A DNA stretch of 64,000 nt from Sorangium cellulosum (GTDB lineage Bacteria; Myxococcota_A; Polyangia; Polyangiales; Polyangiaceae), in assembly GCF_004135735.1 (NCBI RefSeq), contig NZ_CP012670.1, positions 8,138,501 through 8,202,500 of the forward strand. Direction: 5' to 3'. Every line of letters starts with the position of its first letter. Within the stretch, counting starts at the first letter, position 1. Positions 62,479-64,000 of this stretch are shown here, in pieces. Made by a program: the position numbers and the translations under genes. The notes under the pieces were generated by a model. It was not told where the DNA came from. It did not search any database and saw only the letters and a program-made list of their open reading frames with translations.

Positions 62479-63362
62479 TCCGGCCGCGGGCCGTCGCGCG
62501 CGGCGCGCGCTTCGTGGAGGCGTTCGCCGCGCGCACGCCGACCTTGCCGCCGGCGACGCACACGAACAGCTACGCGCTCGGCGGCCGCGAGGTGCTGCTC
62601 GTCGAGCCGGCGACCCCGTACGAGGACGAGCGCCGCGCGTGGCTCGCGTGGGCGCGGGGCCTCGCCTCGCAGGGGCGGACCGTGGTCGCGATCGCGCTGA
62701 CCCACCACCACCCGGATCACGTGGGCGGCGCGCGCTTCTTCGCGGCCGAGCTCGGCGTGCCGGTCTGGGCCCACGCCGAGGCGGCGCCGCGCCTCTCGGA
62801 CGTGCCGATCGCGCGCCGGCTGGCCGACGGGGACGTCGTGCGGCTCGACGGGCCGGAGCCGATGGCGGTGCGGGTGCTGCACACGCCGGGGCACGCGCCG
62901 GACCACCTCTGCTTCTTCGACGAGGCAGGGGGCACGCTCATCGCCGGCGACATGGTGGCCGGCGTGGGGACCATCCTCATCGACCCCCGGGAAGGGGACA
63001 TGGCGGTGTATCTGGCGCAGCTCGAGCGGCTCGCGGCGCTGGGGGCGCGGGTCGCGCTGCCGGCGCACGGCGAGCCGATCGACGCGCCCGAGGCGCTGTT
63101 CCGGCGCTACGTCGCGCACCGGCTGGGGAGAGAGCGGCAGGTGCTCGCGGCGCTCGGAGCAGCGGCCGGCGCGGCCGGCGCGACGGGGGCGACGGGGGCG
63201 ACCCTCGAGGAGCTCCTGCCGGTCGCGTACGCGGACACGCCGCGCCTGCTCTGGCCGCTCGCGCGGCTGAGCCTCGAGGCGCACCTCCTCAAGCTGGCGC
63301 GCGAGGGTCGGGCCGAGCAGCGCGAGGGCCGGTGGCGGCAGGCGGCGGAGGGCGGGGCGTGA
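62475..63362 (+). CDS. MBL-fold metallo-hydrolase, LACTB2/glyoxalase II-like
   Basis: This is a 295-residue metallo-beta-lactamase-fold protein starting with GTG at 62475, overlapping the thiolase stop. Metal ligands: LTHHHPDHVGG (H77, H79, D81, H82), a histidine in LHTPGHAPDHLCFFD near 135, an aspartate in LIAGDMVAGVG near 156, and LPAHGEPIDAPEA near 200. The C-terminal part is helical with a short GAAGAAGATGATGAT repeat near residue 240, then a winged-helix-like end (LLKLAREGRAEQREGRWRQA) as in LACTB2-type proteins. Thioester or nuclease activity is possible. Coupling with thiolase suggests an acyl-thioester substrate. Confidence 0.85.
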   Translation: MIRPRAVARGARFVEAFAARTPTLPPATHTNSYALGGREVLLVEPATPYEDERRAWLAWARGLASQGRTVVAIALTHHHPDHVGGARFFAAELGVPVWAHAEAAPRLSDVPIARRLADGDVVRLDGPEPMAVRVLHTPGHAPDHLCFFDEAGGTLIAGDMVAGVGTILIDPREGDMAVYLAQLERLAALGARVALPAHGEPIDAPEALFRRYVAHRLGRERQVLAALGAAAGAAGATGATGATLEELLPVAYADTPRLLWPLARLSLEAHLLKLAREGRAEQREGRWRQAAEGGA

Positions 63363-63546
63363 CGCCTGACGGAGGGCGGCGCGGTCAGGCGAGCCGGCGC
63401 ACGTGCGGTGACGAGGAGGGCAACGCAGGAATCCAGCGGAGGTGTCCAGCGACCGAGCGGCGGCGTCCAGGAACCGATCCGCCAAGACCCATCGCTGCTG
63501 CGGGAGGTCGGGCCGAGAGGCGAACCGCCATGACGCCAAGACGGGC

Positions 63547-64000
63547 TCACTCCAGCGCGGTGGTCACGACATTCCGCGTCCTGCCCGAGTCCGGATCATC
63601 GCAGTCCTTGTAATACTGCCCCGGCGGATGGAGCCCGCCGCAGAGGTCCTGGCAGCTGCCGACGATCTCGATCATCCCGCAGTCCTCGATGCCTCCCGCC
63701 CCGTCGAGCTGACCGGCGGCGCAATCGCGCTGCGCCGAGCGCGCGACCGGGACGCTCGGCTCGTGATAGCAGGCGCGCAGGCACGGCGTCTCCGCGAAGA
63801 GGTTCCCCCAGAAGGCCCCTTCGACATGCGCGTACGCATCGAGCTCGTCCTCCGCGACGTCGTGACGCAGCGGCTTCTCGTGGGAACGCATCGAGATGAC
63901 GACCGACACACCATAACGGTTCGTCCTGGCCGCCAGACAGGCAGAGACCATCTGTTTGCCGACCGCGTCGAGCGCGCCCTCGCCCCACGCCGCGGCGAGG
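63547..64000 (-). CDS. Hypothetical Cys-rich protein, 5' end beyond window
   Basis: The visible C-terminal 150 residues stay open to the window edge (AAAWGEGALDAVGKQMVSAC). The region holds many cysteines (ETPCLRACYHEPSVPV, AQRDCAAGQ, EDCGMIEIVGSCQDLCGGLH, KDCDDPDSG), suggesting an exported disulphide-bonded protein. I do not recognise a family. An in-frame ATG at 63951 is not taken as the start because coding sequence continues upstream of it. Before its stop, 63363-63546 holds the degenerate palindromic half repeat and no gene. Confidence 0.65.
   Translation of the reverse strand, partial: LAAAWGEGALDAVGKQMVSACLAARTNRYGVSVVISMRSHEKPLRHDVAEDELDAYAHVEGAFWGNLFAETPCLRACYHEPSVPVARSAQRDCAAGQLDGAGGIEDCGMIEIVGSCQDLCGGLHPPGQYYKDCDDPDSGRTRNVVTTALE

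Overview
The window is very GC-rich, densely coded DNA. The gene content points to a myxobacterium of the Sorangium/Polyangium type: a tail-anchored Ser/Thr kinase, LC7 and V4R signalling proteins, VgrG accessory clusters with long pentapeptide proteins, a GH81 glucanase, an orphan FAAL/ACP pair, alanine/arginine-rich linkers and many short tandem repeats in gene gaps. The assignment is inferred from content and composition; there is no rRNA gene, and I saw no tRNA gene.

Layout. 0-11.4 kb is mostly housekeeping: priA (C-terminus cut by the window edge), a DUF2231 membrane protein, a Ser/Thr kinase divergent from a periplasmic-binding-fold metal/cobalamin receptor, an ACP-FAAL pair, an organophosphate-type MFS transporter and an iron superoxide dismutase. 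11.7-24.3 kb is a plus-strand VgrG accessory cluster: DUF2169, VgrG, VgrG, DUF2169-pentapeptide, pentapeptide, DUF3540, DUF4150, then a transglutaminase-like protein. 24.6-27.3 kb is a small island of unknown genes bracketed by 175-bp direct repeats, followed by a Uma2 nuclease. 27.9-32.1 kb is a minus-strand operon of a ParA-like ATPase, two LC7-like proteins and a V4R protein. 33.0-38.0 kb is a TonB-receptor operon whose receptor carries its own TonB C-terminal domain, followed by lipoproteins and a His/Cys-rich membrane protein. 38.6-47.3 kb is a second, minus-strand VgrG cluster with the same gene order as the first, pointing towards it; one of its DUF2169-pentapeptide genes is split by a frameshift. 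47.5-64 kb is mixed: rsmE-prmA, a metallophosphatase, glgC, lipoproteins, a CLC channel with CBS domains, a response regulator, a GH81 beta-1,3-glucanase, a 1-Cys-type peroxiredoxin, a thiolase with an MBL hydrolase, and a partial protein at the edge.

How it fits together. The VgrG clusters look like spike, adaptor and cargo modules for a contractile (type VI-like) injection system whose core genes lie elsewhere. The ParA/LC7/V4R operon looks like a positioning or polarity module. The TonB operon looks like outer-membrane uptake of a metal or metal chelate. A recurring oddity is short tandem arrays in intergenic space; at three places the array repeats or is bounded by copies of the stop-codon end of the adjacent gene. 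Most long open frames antisense to these genes are artefacts of the GC content and are not annotated.
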